Part shown: piece after piece, positions 18,789 through 26,562 of the stretch | How positions within the stretch are numbered: position 1 is the stretch's first letter | Layout: each line of letters starts with the position of its first letter | Assembly (NCBI GenBank): GCA_947494335.1 | Contig: CANLUT010000002.1 | Location: 515,904 to 579,903, forward strand | DNA length: 64,000 nucleotides | Source: Oligoflexales bacterium | GTDB lineage: Bacteria; Bdellovibrionota_B; Oligoflexia; Oligoflexales; RGVZ01 | Reading direction: 5' to 3' | The notes under the pieces: model-generated | What the model was told of the DNA's origin: nothing | Database searches by the model: none | Seen by the model: the letters and a program-made list of their open reading frames with translations, nothing else | Program-made: the position numbers and the translations under genes

Positions 18789-19725
18789 GGCACTTTGTTT
18801 GCCTCTTCAGATAGGTCGTATCGATCTTGTATCTATGCCATCGGATTATTTGCCCCGGAGAATAGATTGGGGCAAATGGCTTGATTGCGTGAACATGGGT
18901 GCGATGGTGATGGGCGACCGGCTGGGCGCGTCTCCGAGAATTAGCGTTTCTCCAGATCATCAAGATGCAAAAGATAATTTGGCTTTGGCCTATTTTCAGG
19001 GCCAAGGCACGCTTGAACAAATTGACCCAGTGACTATTTTTTCTGATGTTACAGATGGTACAAGGTTTATTTTCGTGGGTTCTTGGTCCACTGCGGTTCC
19101 AACCTGGTTCACGAGTGCGCAGTCGATCTTTGCCGCGCAGTATGCATCGCTAATCTCTGACTTTATAGCTCGTCAGTTTCTGCTCTGGGGTCGAACGGCA
19201 GACCGACTTGAGAAAGAGGGCTCATTTCTGGTGACGGACGATCTTGGCCGTCTTTCAGGCTTGTCGTCAATCGGTCGCAGTTGGCGTAATCGTGCTATGC
19301 GCAGTAGCGTCATGGGAGAGCCACGGTCGGCGTCCTGGCTTGCGGCAATAGTTGACGTCCCAATGGCGCGCTCAGCAAGTGCGGTTGACATGAGGCTTCA
19401 TCGTCTGAATGTCATTGAACCGGAGGTGTGGTGCGGTTCGCCAAAGCTTGATGTGGAGATTTCGAGCGCGATGCGCGCTGATGAAGGCTGCCCTGAGATT
19501 TGGATCTCGGCCCCCAGTGTTGGAGTCGCGTTGTGGATTGCAGAACAGCAATATCCGTTAAATACCGTCTTATCCAAGCTTCATGTTCCGGGAGCAATAC
19601 TTGGCTGGCATCCCGTCAGAGATTTGCTGGCGTTTCTTTCGCGTGCCAAAGACGGAAGTATGTTCTACATGGTGGATCGACAATGTCGGCTGCAAGTTTT
19701 GAAAAAAGATGGTGGGGTACTCTAA
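18769..19725 (+). CDS. Truncated, divergent thiolase-like protein
   Basis: A 318-residue protein starting at an ATG inside the TPR gene (GAGG upstream). I do not find a clean family match, but stretches line up in order with the later part of acetyl-CoA acyltransferases: SMPSDYLPRR and a following MG, then ISVSPDHQDAKDNLALAYF (compare ISRE-x-QD-x-FA in thiolases), and near the end PGAILGWHP (compare GGAIALGHP, His kept at about residue 279) and YMVDRQC (compare YGLATMC, Cys kept near 305). The N-terminal 100 or so residues of a thiolase, with the nucleophilic Cys, are absent and the NEAFA motif is replaced by SAPSV. Probably not an active thiolase. It directly abuts the FadB-like gene. Confidence 0.55.
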   Translation: MQLQPAEALCLPLQIGRIDLVSMPSDYLPRRIDWGKWLDCVNMGAMVMGDRLGASPRISVSPDHQDAKDNLALAYFQGQGTLEQIDPVTIFSDVTDGTRFIFVGSWSTAVPTWFTSAQSIFAAQYASLISDFIARQFLLWGRTADRLEKEGSFLVTDDLGRLSGLSSIGRSWRNRAMRSSVMGEPRSASWLAAIVDVPMARSASAVDMRLHRLNVIEPEVWCGSPKLDVEISSAMRADEGCPEIWISAPSVGVALWIAEQQYPLNTVLSKLHVPGAILGWHPVRDLLAFLSRAKDGSMFYMVDRQCRLQVLKKDGGVL

Positions 19726-21594
19726 ATGCAGGACACCATCTCAATTGAAATCGATTGGAACGGGTCTCTTTATGACCCGGCATCTTCAGAATTTGTTGCG
19801 CGGCTTGAGTCAAAATTGGAATCAGCAAATTCGAATACGATCATTTTACTCAGATCAAAAGATGCATGTCATGACTATCACCGGGATTGGCTTGATAGCA
19901 TTACATCGAAGCTTTACTGGGAAGATTTAGTCGCCCACTTTCAAAGAGTGCATTTGCTTTTCTTGGGAATTTGTCTGTCAAAGGCCAAATGGTATTTTAT
20001 TTCGAGTCACGACTGCCTTGGTTCGTGGTGGGACTTGGCTCTCGCATGTCAGGGGCGAGTTTGGGCAAATCCCTATGCAAAAGTCGGCTTTCCGGAAGTC
20101 TATATTGATATGCTTCCACCGCTCGCAAATGGTGCGCTCCGTCGTTTTGATGCCTATAAGTCTTTGGACGATGTGCGAAAAAATGCGATCTTACACTCCA
20201 AGGATGCATTCACATTAGGATTGATATCTCTGGTTTTACAAGGGCAAAACTGGGCTGACGCCAAAGGGATAGAATCACTTTATGCGTGGATCAAAAAAAG
20301 CCAGACCATCAATAACCTCAGGTCAACAACACGACGGGAGTTGATAGAGGAGACGCCTGATTTGTTGGGTGTTGTCGAGGACCGTTCAACATTGTCTTTG
20401 CGACGAAAACAGATCGCACTCAGTCACTTGGAGACTGGACACAACGCTTTGAGAGAACGCAATATCGGAGCCAGAGCTCTTACAATGAGTCAGATTCGTG
20501 CGGGCTGCGCAGCAAGAGTCTTGTTTGAGGATTATCGCTCATGGCTTTCAAGACGTATATCACGTTACGAAATTGGTTCAAAAGACAGATGGTGGACGGC
20601 ATCTGTGGGCTCAGGTACTTTGGCGGTAGACTTAAGTCGCGGTATCCCCCCGCAGTCAGTCATTTACACGTTACTTGCGCGAAAGATTCGACTATTATTG
20701 ATGGCTCCATCCGAAGAACAGCTTCGAGAATATCTGGAAACCATTCTTAGTCGATCACAAAAAGTCGGTCTTTCCAGAAAAGACCTTCTTACTTCGTGGC
20801 GCGGACGTCTCGACTGGTTTGTGGGTCATGCGAATTCAGTCTCCTCTCTATGGTTGGCTTGCTCGGTTAATGATTTCCTGGAGTTTGGAGTGGGATCAAC
20901 GCGCTTGATGACACGTTACCGGCTTTCGGGCAATTTTGGACAAGCAAATCTCGGATGGTGTGAGGCGATTGAGCATTTAGAACCAGCTCAGGAAGCATCA
21001 GAAAACACTGTTACTTATGCAAACGAATTGGCAGATATTCTGACAAATGGTGTCCTCAGGCAGCAGGGATGGAAACATCCCATTCCTTTGTCAGTGGCGT
21101 TACGCTTTGCGTTGTTAGCTGAAATGGTTGTCTTGTCGGAGACTGGAGCATGGCCTGATGTCGTTGAGCAGTGTAAGTTGCTGGCAAATGCTGGATGGGG
21201 TTTTGCGGGCGATGTACCGCAGTGGGATAGTTTACTTCGCCATTTTGGCAAATCACCCAGTGTCGAGGCGGCCCTTAAAGACCTAGGTTTGCACGACTCT
21301 CAGTCTTTAAAGGTATCCTCAATTGCCGAGCTTCGGCAGCGTGCTCCAAAGACGGGGCAGGTCAGTAGATTTGAAATTAGCGCGGCCCGGCTCTCAAGAC
21401 ACTTTGAGGCTTTTGCTGTTCAGGTCGGCGAGAGGATATTGAGCCTCGGCATTGTCGAGGGCACATCTATGGCCGATCTGTATGTGACATTAGCTTGGGG
21501 CTATCCCGGAAAGTCCCTGGTTCCCTCGGAGTTGGTCGGAGCCATGGGGGATGGACGAATTGCTCACTGGCTCGGGCGCGACATCCGGCGCTAA
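19726..21594 (+). CDS. Degenerate FadB/FadJ-like multidomain protein
   Basis: A 622-residue protein with the domain order of the fatty-acid oxidation alpha subunit but altered active sites. A crotonase-like part has GSWWDLALACQGRVWA near residue 98 (GGGxELALA in active enzymes; the first catalytic Glu is Asp) and VGFPEV near 120 (second Glu kept). A dehydrogenase-like part has VGSGTL near 293 in place of the GxGxMG nucleotide motif. GNFGQA near 402 stands where HFFNPV carries the catalytic His, while the Glu of CEAI is kept. C-terminal segments GERILSLGIVEG and ELVGAMGDGR match the last helical domain. Shorter than FadB (about 710-730). Either a pseudoenzyme or an enzyme of new specificity. 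Starts right at the stop of the thiolase-like gene. Confidence 0.65.
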   Translation: MQDTISIEIDWNGSLYDPASSEFVARLESKLESANSNTIILLRSKDACHDYHRDWLDSITSKLYWEDLVAHFQRVHLLFLGICLSKAKWYFISSHDCLGSWWDLALACQGRVWANPYAKVGFPEVYIDMLPPLANGALRRFDAYKSLDDVRKNAILHSKDAFTLGLISLVLQGQNWADAKGIESLYAWIKKSQTINNLRSTTRRELIEETPDLLGVVEDRSTLSLRRKQIALSHLETGHNALRERNIGARALTMSQIRAGCAARVLFEDYRSWLSRRISRYEIGSKDRWWTASVGSGTLAVDLSRGIPPQSVIYTLLARKIRLLLMAPSEEQLREYLETILSRSQKVGLSRKDLLTSWRGRLDWFVGHANSVSSLWLACSVNDFLEFGVGSTRLMTRYRLSGNFGQANLGWCEAIEHLEPAQEASENTVTYANELADILTNGVLRQQGWKHPIPLSVALRFALLAEMVVLSETGAWPDVVEQCKLLANAGWGFAGDVPQWDSLLRHFGKSPSVEAALKDLGLHDSQSLKVSSIAELRQRAPKTGQVSRFEISAARLSRHFEAFAVQVGERILSLGIVEGTSMADLYVTLAWGYPGKSLVPSELVGAMGDGRIAHWLGRDIRR

Positions 21595-21637
21595 AGTCGC
21601 CCCGTGTCGAATGCACCACGACTGCAACTTGGGGGCC

Positions 21638-21663
21638 TGTGTACACATGGTGACATGTGCACA
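21638..21663. promoter_or_regulatory. Overlapping TGTG/CACA palindromes
   Basis: TGTGTACACA (21638-21647) and TGTGCACA (21656-21663) are perfect palindromes, and CACATG (21644-21649) pairs with CATGTG (21654-21659) around GTGA. They lie 44 bases after the FadB-like gene and 150 before lpxC. They could be an operator, or a stem-loop ending the upstream operon (no T-run follows). A strongly AT-rich stretch, about 21670-21735, comes next and may aid the lpxC promoter. Confidence 0.4.
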
Positions 21664-21814
21664 ACGGCAGGAAATATATGAAAAATAATATAATAAAATC
21701 AATTACTTAAAATAAAATCTAAAGTTTTCTAAATTGGCCTGGTTTTTGCAGTTGACTAGATATGGTCAAGCCGATAGTCGGTGAAAACCGTTTCGAAGGA
21801 AGCTTTGAGAGTCC

Positions 21815-22732
21815 ATGGTAGCCCAGAAGCAACATACCGTAGCCCGCCGCATAGAAGTCAGTGGCATTGCCCTGCACTCCGGTAAAGTTGTAAGGCTTGA
21901 GATTCTACCTGCCGCAATCAACACGGGCATCGTCTTTAAAAGAGTAGACCTTCCTGGGATGCCCTCAGTTCTCGCTCACGTCAGCAACATCAGATCTACG
22001 GACCTCAACACAACCATTGCTCATGGCGAGGCGAAAGTTTCGACTATTGAACACTTGATGGCCGCATTTGCAGGTCTTGGAATTGATAATGCCCTTGTAA
22101 AGATCGACGGACCAGAAGTGCCCGTTATGGATGGAAGCGCTGCTCCGTTTGTTGACCGTATTCTTGCCGCCGGTATCTCTTCCCAAGACGCTCTTCGTCG
22201 CTACTTCGTAGTTCGTGAAGCATTTGAATTTCAGATGGGAGACAAGTGGATCCGCGTAGAGCCCGCTGATGTGACCCGTTTTGAGATGGAAATCGATTTT
22301 CAATCGAAGGTCATTGGCCGTCAATCCTTTGGATTTGATATGGATCGTGAGTCGTTCCTTGAAGTTTCTGGTAGCAGAACCTTCTGTCACGTCAACGATG
22401 TAAATGCCATGCGTAAAGCCGGTCTGGCATTGGGCGGATCCTTGGATAATGCTGTTGTCGTTTCCGATGACGAAGTTTTGAATCCTGAAGGGCTACGTCA
22501 TGATGATGAATTCGTGCGTCACAAGCTTTTGGACTGCGTTGGAGATTTAAGTCTCCTTGGTGCTCCGATTGTTGGACGAGTTGTGGCTTACAAATCTGGG
22601 CATGGCCTACATGCTTCATTCATGAAGGCTGTTTGGGCGCATCGCCATGAATTGCTTGCAGTGGTTGAAGATTTGGGCGTTCGTCGTGGAACTGGCAAAC
22701 GTGCTGCGGCAGTTGCCGGTGCTATTGCGTAA
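21815..22732 (+). CDS. lpxC: UDP-3-O-acyl-N-acetylglucosamine deacetylase
   Basis: A 305-residue zinc enzyme that carries out the committed step of lipid A synthesis, deacetylating UDP-3-O-acyl-GlcNAc in the cytosol. The first zinc His lies in STIEHLMAA (about residue 81). The second zinc motif is in HKLLDCVGDLSLLG near 232-245, with the general-base region before it (HDDEFVRH). The helper His is probably in SGHGLHASF. Length is normal. The ATG at 21815 has GAAGGAAG upstream. It is monocistronic here, with its own terminator, apart from the usual fts cluster. Regulation is not visible except for an AT-rich upstream region. Confidence 0.95.
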   Translation: MVAQKQHTVARRIEVSGIALHSGKVVRLEILPAAINTGIVFKRVDLPGMPSVLAHVSNIRSTDLNTTIAHGEAKVSTIEHLMAAFAGLGIDNALVKIDGPEVPVMDGSAAPFVDRILAAGISSQDALRRYFVVREAFEFQMGDKWIRVEPADVTRFEMEIDFQSKVIGRQSFGFDMDRESFLEVSGSRTFCHVNDVNAMRKAGLALGGSLDNAVVVSDDEVLNPEGLRHDDEFVRHKLLDCVGDLSLLGAPIVGRVVAYKSGHGLHASFMKAVWAHRHELLAVVEDLGVRRGTGKRAAAVAGAIA

Positions 22733-23747
22733 GCCCTAACCCCTGACTTTGATATCTTGTAACGCTGATCGTTTTGTCGATCAGCGTTTTTGCTGCGTCA
22801 TACCAACAGAGGTCATTCATTATTTTGAGCAGTCTTGGTAGCTTGCTCATCACATGGCTGAAATTGACGTTTTGACCAAGCTCCAGGCTATCTACAAAAG
22901 ATAAACCCCAGTCTTTCCTTGTAAGTTTAAATGCGACGTCCATGCCCAAAGAGAACGCCTCGAAATCCGAGGGTTCATTTGTAAGGTGCTTGTTGAGCTG
23001 CTGGAATGTGCGTTCAGCAAAATCTGGTCTGGTGCCGGAACTATCAAGGATAGCCATCGCAGCAAGGCACTCAATCTCAATGTTTGTGCCCAGAATCTTG
23101 CGGCACTCGTCGATCACACGCATGGCCTCACTCGGGATATTGAGTACAAGATAGCCCTTAATCATCTGAACTCGAGGAAGTGGATCACACGCGTCCATTT
23201 TACAGGCGACCTTTAGTGCATCGATAGCTTCGTGAGGCTTTCCGGATTCAAGAAGTGCCTGGCCCAGGAGTGTATAAATAGGCACAAATGGCTCTGGAGT
23301 TTTCTCGCATTCTGCAATACAGACGGAAAGTTTTTCATCGTTAAATGCTGTCCAAGCAGATAAAAATCTAAAACCGGCAAGTTCTGAGAGATCGGCGACT
23401 TTTTGCAATGCTGTGAATGCCCGCGCTCCCTCGCCGTTTAAAATAGCAGCCTCAGCTAGCGGTGTGTATAGGTCCGTCAGAGAACAGCCCAGGGAGTTAA
23501 TCATCTCATCAGTTCGAAGAATGTGTTCAAGCATTGAAACGTTTGATTCGACTAATAAGTTAACCGCGTCTGTCCATAGTCGGCAGCGAAAAGTATCATT
23601 TGTGCGTAATGAGCGCACAAGGCTCCAGATGTGAAATATTTCAGGGTTAGCAATCGTTGGCTGCTTATTGAGCGAGGAAAACCACTTGCTAAGCTCTGGC
23701 ATGCGCTCGAGAGCCTCATGAGTTCTTTTTGATGCTGGTGATTCCAT
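22722..23747 (-). CDS. TPR-like repeat protein
   Basis: A predicted 341-residue soluble helical protein. The ATG at 23747 has AAGGA 6 bases ahead and is preferred to upstream starts. TPR-type pairs are visible in the middle, for example PIYTLLGQALLESGKPHEAI followed by DALKVACKMDACDPLPRVQM, and the next unit ending with a Pro/Asp turn. No enzyme or targeting motif. Its 3' end overlaps the end of lpxC by 11 bases on the other strand, and the lpxC terminator hairpin lies wholly inside its coding sequence. Its start is 84 bases from the divergent comEC-like gene. Function unknown. Confidence 0.7.
   Translation of the reverse strand: MESPASKRTHEALERMPELSKWFSSLNKQPTIANPEIFHIWSLVRSLRTNDTFRCRLWTDAVNLLVESNVSMLEHILRTDEMINSLGCSLTDLYTPLAEAAILNGEGARAFTALQKVADLSELAGFRFLSAWTAFNDEKLSVCIAECEKTPEPFVPIYTLLGQALLESGKPHEAIDALKVACKMDACDPLPRVQMIKGYLVLNIPSEAMRVIDECRKILGTNIEIECLAAMAILDSSGTRPDFAERTFQQLNKHLTNEPSDFEAFSLGMDVAFKLTRKDWGLSFVDSLELGQNVNFSHVMSKLPRLLKIMNDLCWYDAAKTLIDKTISVTRYQSQGLGLTQ
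22761..22791 (+). terminator. Intrinsic terminator of lpxC
   Basis: AACGCTGATCG (22761-22771), loop TTTTGT, then CGATCAGCGTT running into TTTTT at 22787-22791. A strong stem with a T-run, 28 bases after the lpxC stop. It lies inside the 3' coding region of the convergent TPR gene. Confidence 0.85.
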
Positions 23748-23831
23748 GGCAAGTCCTTGGCAGTCATTACGCAGCATACATCATAGCATGTTTTGAAAAT
23801 TTTTCCTGACGTGTGCCACAAGGAAACTTCA

Positions 23832-25262
23832 GTGGCTGACATTAAACCTTCGGCTGTAATGGTTCCTCGCGTGAGGTGTCATATGCTCGGAGCTATCTCT
23901 TTGGGATCTTTGTGGGGATCTTGTCTGGGGCATTTTTTTCAAGTGCAGCCGAATCATTTTACTATTCTGCAAGTGTTGATAATCACACTGATGGCTTTGC
24001 TCGTTTTTGTTTTGACAAAACTTCATAAGACATCAGGTTACGTCAGCAGCCTTCTATTGGCGGGGCTTGCCCTAGTGTCTTTTGCTTGGGCTGCCATTCA
24101 CAATCCAGAGCCTATAAAACGTAATGGAGACGATTTGCAGGTGTTCTGGTCAATGGGTTGTGCAGACTCTGAACAAGACATTCTGGTTGGAGATCACAGG
24201 CAAGTATACTTGGCCCGAGGTGCCGCCATGGTGGGAGATCTTGTTGAACTCTCCAGCAATAAATTTAGAGCAAAGTTTTTCAAAGTTAATACGACAGGTC
24301 GTAGAGCGCAGGTAAGCATATTATGTGAAATGTTTGCGGCGTTCCGGGCAACTATTTCTGAGTCTTTGAATGCATTTCCAGCGGATATCAGGGGTTGGCT
24401 GAGTGGCTTTGCGCTCGGTAGAAGTCTCGATGTTGATAAGAGTCTGGTAGAAGCATTTCGCAATGTTGGCCTGTTGCACGTCCTCGTTCTAAGCGGTGGC
24501 CATCTCTCGGTGGTTGCGGGAATGTTACTTTTGGTGTTGCGTGGTCCGTTTTTGGTTTTTTATTTCTTACGCTGTCTGACTATTACTCGGTGGATTTATG
24601 TATGGAACCTGACGGCTTTCGTAGCTGTTTTAATTCTTTTTAGCTTTTGCGCTGTCGTTGGTTTTGCGCAATCAGTCCAACGCGCTTTTTTGAACTTTTT
24701 TGTTTTGCATGTTGTCGGAATGATTGGTTTGGCTCAGGATACAAAAGCCAAGATAAAGCTGACATTTTGTCTACAGGCGCTGATTTTTCCGGTCAACTTG
24801 CTGTCGCTCAGTCTTTTTCTTTCTTGGTCCGGCTCCCTTTTGCTGCACGCATTTTATGAATCAACCTACTTAAAGTCAGCCGCAGGAACTTTCGAGCAAG
24901 TCGTAAAGATCCAATTAATCTTTACAGCGATATCGTTACTTTTTTTTGGACAGGTTGGAATAATGAGTCCGTTGGCAAATCTATTCGCGTTACCCATTCT
25001 GGCGGTGCTGCTTCCATTGGATCTTATTGCGATCTTCTTTCATCCTCCATGGATTTACGAATGGTTCATAAAACTGAATCGCATGGTGATGGATGGAGTG
25101 CGTTTCCTCGACTATTATCAGTCAACAATGTGGGTGGGACAAGTTAGGATCCCCCAAAGCATGACGATCAATGCAGCTGGGGGACGACTGACGATTGTCA
25201 GCCTTCTGACGGCGTTTTTCATGCTTTCAGGGCTTCGGCAGCAAGAGACAGAGTCGAATTGA
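23832..25262 (+). CDS. ComEC/Rec2-type DNA-uptake membrane protein, minimal form
   Basis: A 476-residue multispanning inner-membrane protein of the ComEC competence family, whose members form the channel for single-stranded DNA entry. The GTG at 23832 is chosen because AAGGA lies 7 bases ahead. Three hydrophobic helices at the N-terminus are followed by a periplasmic section. The family core then begins with RGWLSGFALG and continues into FRNVGLLHVLVLSGGHLSVV near residues 205-225, with six or more further helices. The metallo-beta-lactamase-like C-terminal domain of full-length ComEC (700-800 residues) is absent. It stands alone without other com genes. Confidence 0.8.
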   Translation: MADIKPSAVMVPRVRCHMLGAISLGSLWGSCLGHFFQVQPNHFTILQVLIITLMALLVFVLTKLHKTSGYVSSLLLAGLALVSFAWAAIHNPEPIKRNGDDLQVFWSMGCADSEQDILVGDHRQVYLARGAAMVGDLVELSSNKFRAKFFKVNTTGRRAQVSILCEMFAAFRATISESLNAFPADIRGWLSGFALGRSLDVDKSLVEAFRNVGLLHVLVLSGGHLSVVAGMLLLVLRGPFLVFYFLRCLTITRWIYVWNLTAFVAVLILFSFCAVVGFAQSVQRAFLNFFVLHVVGMIGLAQDTKAKIKLTFCLQALIFPVNLLSLSLFLSWSGSLLLHAFYESTYLKSAAGTFEQVVKIQLIFTAISLLFFGQVGIMSPLANLFALPILAVLLPLDLIAIFFHPPWIYEWFIKLNRMVMDGVRFLDYYQSTMWVGQVRIPQSMTINAAGGRLTIVSLLTAFFMLSGLRQQETESN

Positions 25263-25287
25263 AAGTGTTTCCACGAATCAAATTGAC

Positions 25288-26394
25288 TTAGACCTTGCCT
25301 CCAGCGGCTTGTGGCGTCACGAGGTGAGTTTGTCGCTTCCGTTCCTCGAGCTTGATCATTGCGATGTAGGCGCTTAGTCCGCTGACTACTGCAAAGAATA
25401 GTGCTACCAATAAGAACATGGACGACCAGATCGCGCCGATGATGAAAAAGACAAACGCCGCTACGCCTGTCAAGATGGCATTAATTTGAACCTTGTCGCG
25501 GTGTATGAGGCCAAGCTCTCCTTTGATAATTCCGCCGCGGACGCCCTCAAGAACAACGTGTTTTTCAACGGGGCGATAAAAGTGTCTTAGAAAGCTTGTG
25601 GGTCTGTAGGCGTAGGTCGCATGCCAAAAAGGAACGTGAACCAACTGAACGCCTGCGATATCGACTTCATGACGGCAGTCCAATAAATAGTCGCAGTGAA
25701 GGTTTGCTAAGTTATAGTGATACCATTCAACATGGGTTTTTGTGCGACGCAGTGCTTCCTGCTCATCAACCTGACAGCCTAATATTGGCAGGCCGTTGGA
25801 GTATTTGAATTCGAAGTATTCGCGGTTGTCGAAAAACGATTTCTCTCCCTCGGCCGCAGGTGTGATGCGTCCTCGCGAGCAGGTTGAGTCCACTGGAAAT
25901 CCATCCCACGTGACATTGACCGGCTCTTTTGGTTCATGAAGGCGCGCCAAACCCCAGTTTTCGCAGATGTTGCCGCGCGCATTGATGGCCCAACGGTAGG
26001 TTCGTCGGAAGTTTCCTGATTCCGTTACATAATCAGAGCCTAATTTTGCATCAGTAGCTCGCTTAGTCCGCTGAGCAAGGCCCTTCCAGGCCGTGTGGGC
26101 CTCAAGGGATACGATCCAAAGGGGGATATTTTCGCCTTTTATATCGAGAACGATGAATTCCTTGTCGGCCACGCCTGGCTTGTGATGCAGCCGCCTGAGC
26201 CACTCTTGAACGTGCTCTTTGACGCGTACCTTGTCGAAAGTATTGGGAATAATGTAGTGGTCGGTGAAGAGGTCTTTGCGTCCTGACTCGGCGTCAAACT
26301 TGAAAGAGGCAGAGCAGAAGGTGCAGCTCAGGACATAGTCGCGAAAATTATACTGCGATGGGGATCCACACGCTGGACAGGTTAACTCATGCAT
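25288..26394 (-). CDS. Zinc-ribbon membrane protein
   Basis: A 368-residue protein of unknown function. The N-terminus has two CxxC pairs (CPAC at about 6-9 and CTFC at about 24-27) forming a rubredoxin-like zinc ribbon. The middle is a large globular region with many Trp, Tyr and His. Two hydrophobic helices (about residues 305-345) near the C-terminus anchor it in the membrane, so the ribbon is probably cytosolic. The stop is 25 bases from the convergent comEC stop. Its start is 168 bases from that of the divergent dnaK. AGGAGG-like sequence (GAGGAATC) precedes the ATG at 26394. Confidence 0.7.
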   Translation of the reverse strand: MHELTCPACGSPSQYNFRDYVLSCTFCSASFKFDAESGRKDLFTDHYIIPNTFDKVRVKEHVQEWLRRLHHKPGVADKEFIVLDIKGENIPLWIVSLEAHTAWKGLAQRTKRATDAKLGSDYVTESGNFRRTYRWAINARGNICENWGLARLHEPKEPVNVTWDGFPVDSTCSRGRITPAAEGEKSFFDNREYFEFKYSNGLPILGCQVDEQEALRRTKTHVEWYHYNLANLHCDYLLDCRHEVDIAGVQLVHVPFWHATYAYRPTSFLRHFYRPVEKHVVLEGVRGGIIKGELGLIHRDKVQINAILTGVAAFVFFIIGAIWSSMFLLVALFFAVVSGLSAYIAMIKLEERKRQTHLVTPQAAGGKV

Positions 26395-26445
26395 GGCAGA
26401 TTCCTCCTTTCGAATATTTTATCACAACTTCCGCCCATAGCGGGC

Positions 26446-26473
26446 TTGACAGGCTAGAGGTTGATCTTAAGTT
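26446..26473 (+). promoter_or_regulatory. Candidate dnaK promoter
   Basis: TTGACA (26446-26451) is a perfect -35, with TAAGTT (26468-26473) as a weak -10 after 16 bases. The start of dnaK is 90 bases downstream. I see no CIRCE inverted repeat (TTAGCACTC-type), so HrcA control is not supported. Confidence 0.45.
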
Positions 26474-26562
26474 GGGATAAAAGGCCGAGATAACCTGTCA
26501 GGCGGGGAGTCTGGGTTTTAAACTAAAACACAAAATATCCTTTAGATTTTAGGGAGTTAATT

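Noticed and set aside
26395..26562. CIRCE element ahead of dnaK
   Set aside because: No TTAGCACTC-N9-GAGTGCTAA-type repeat is found.
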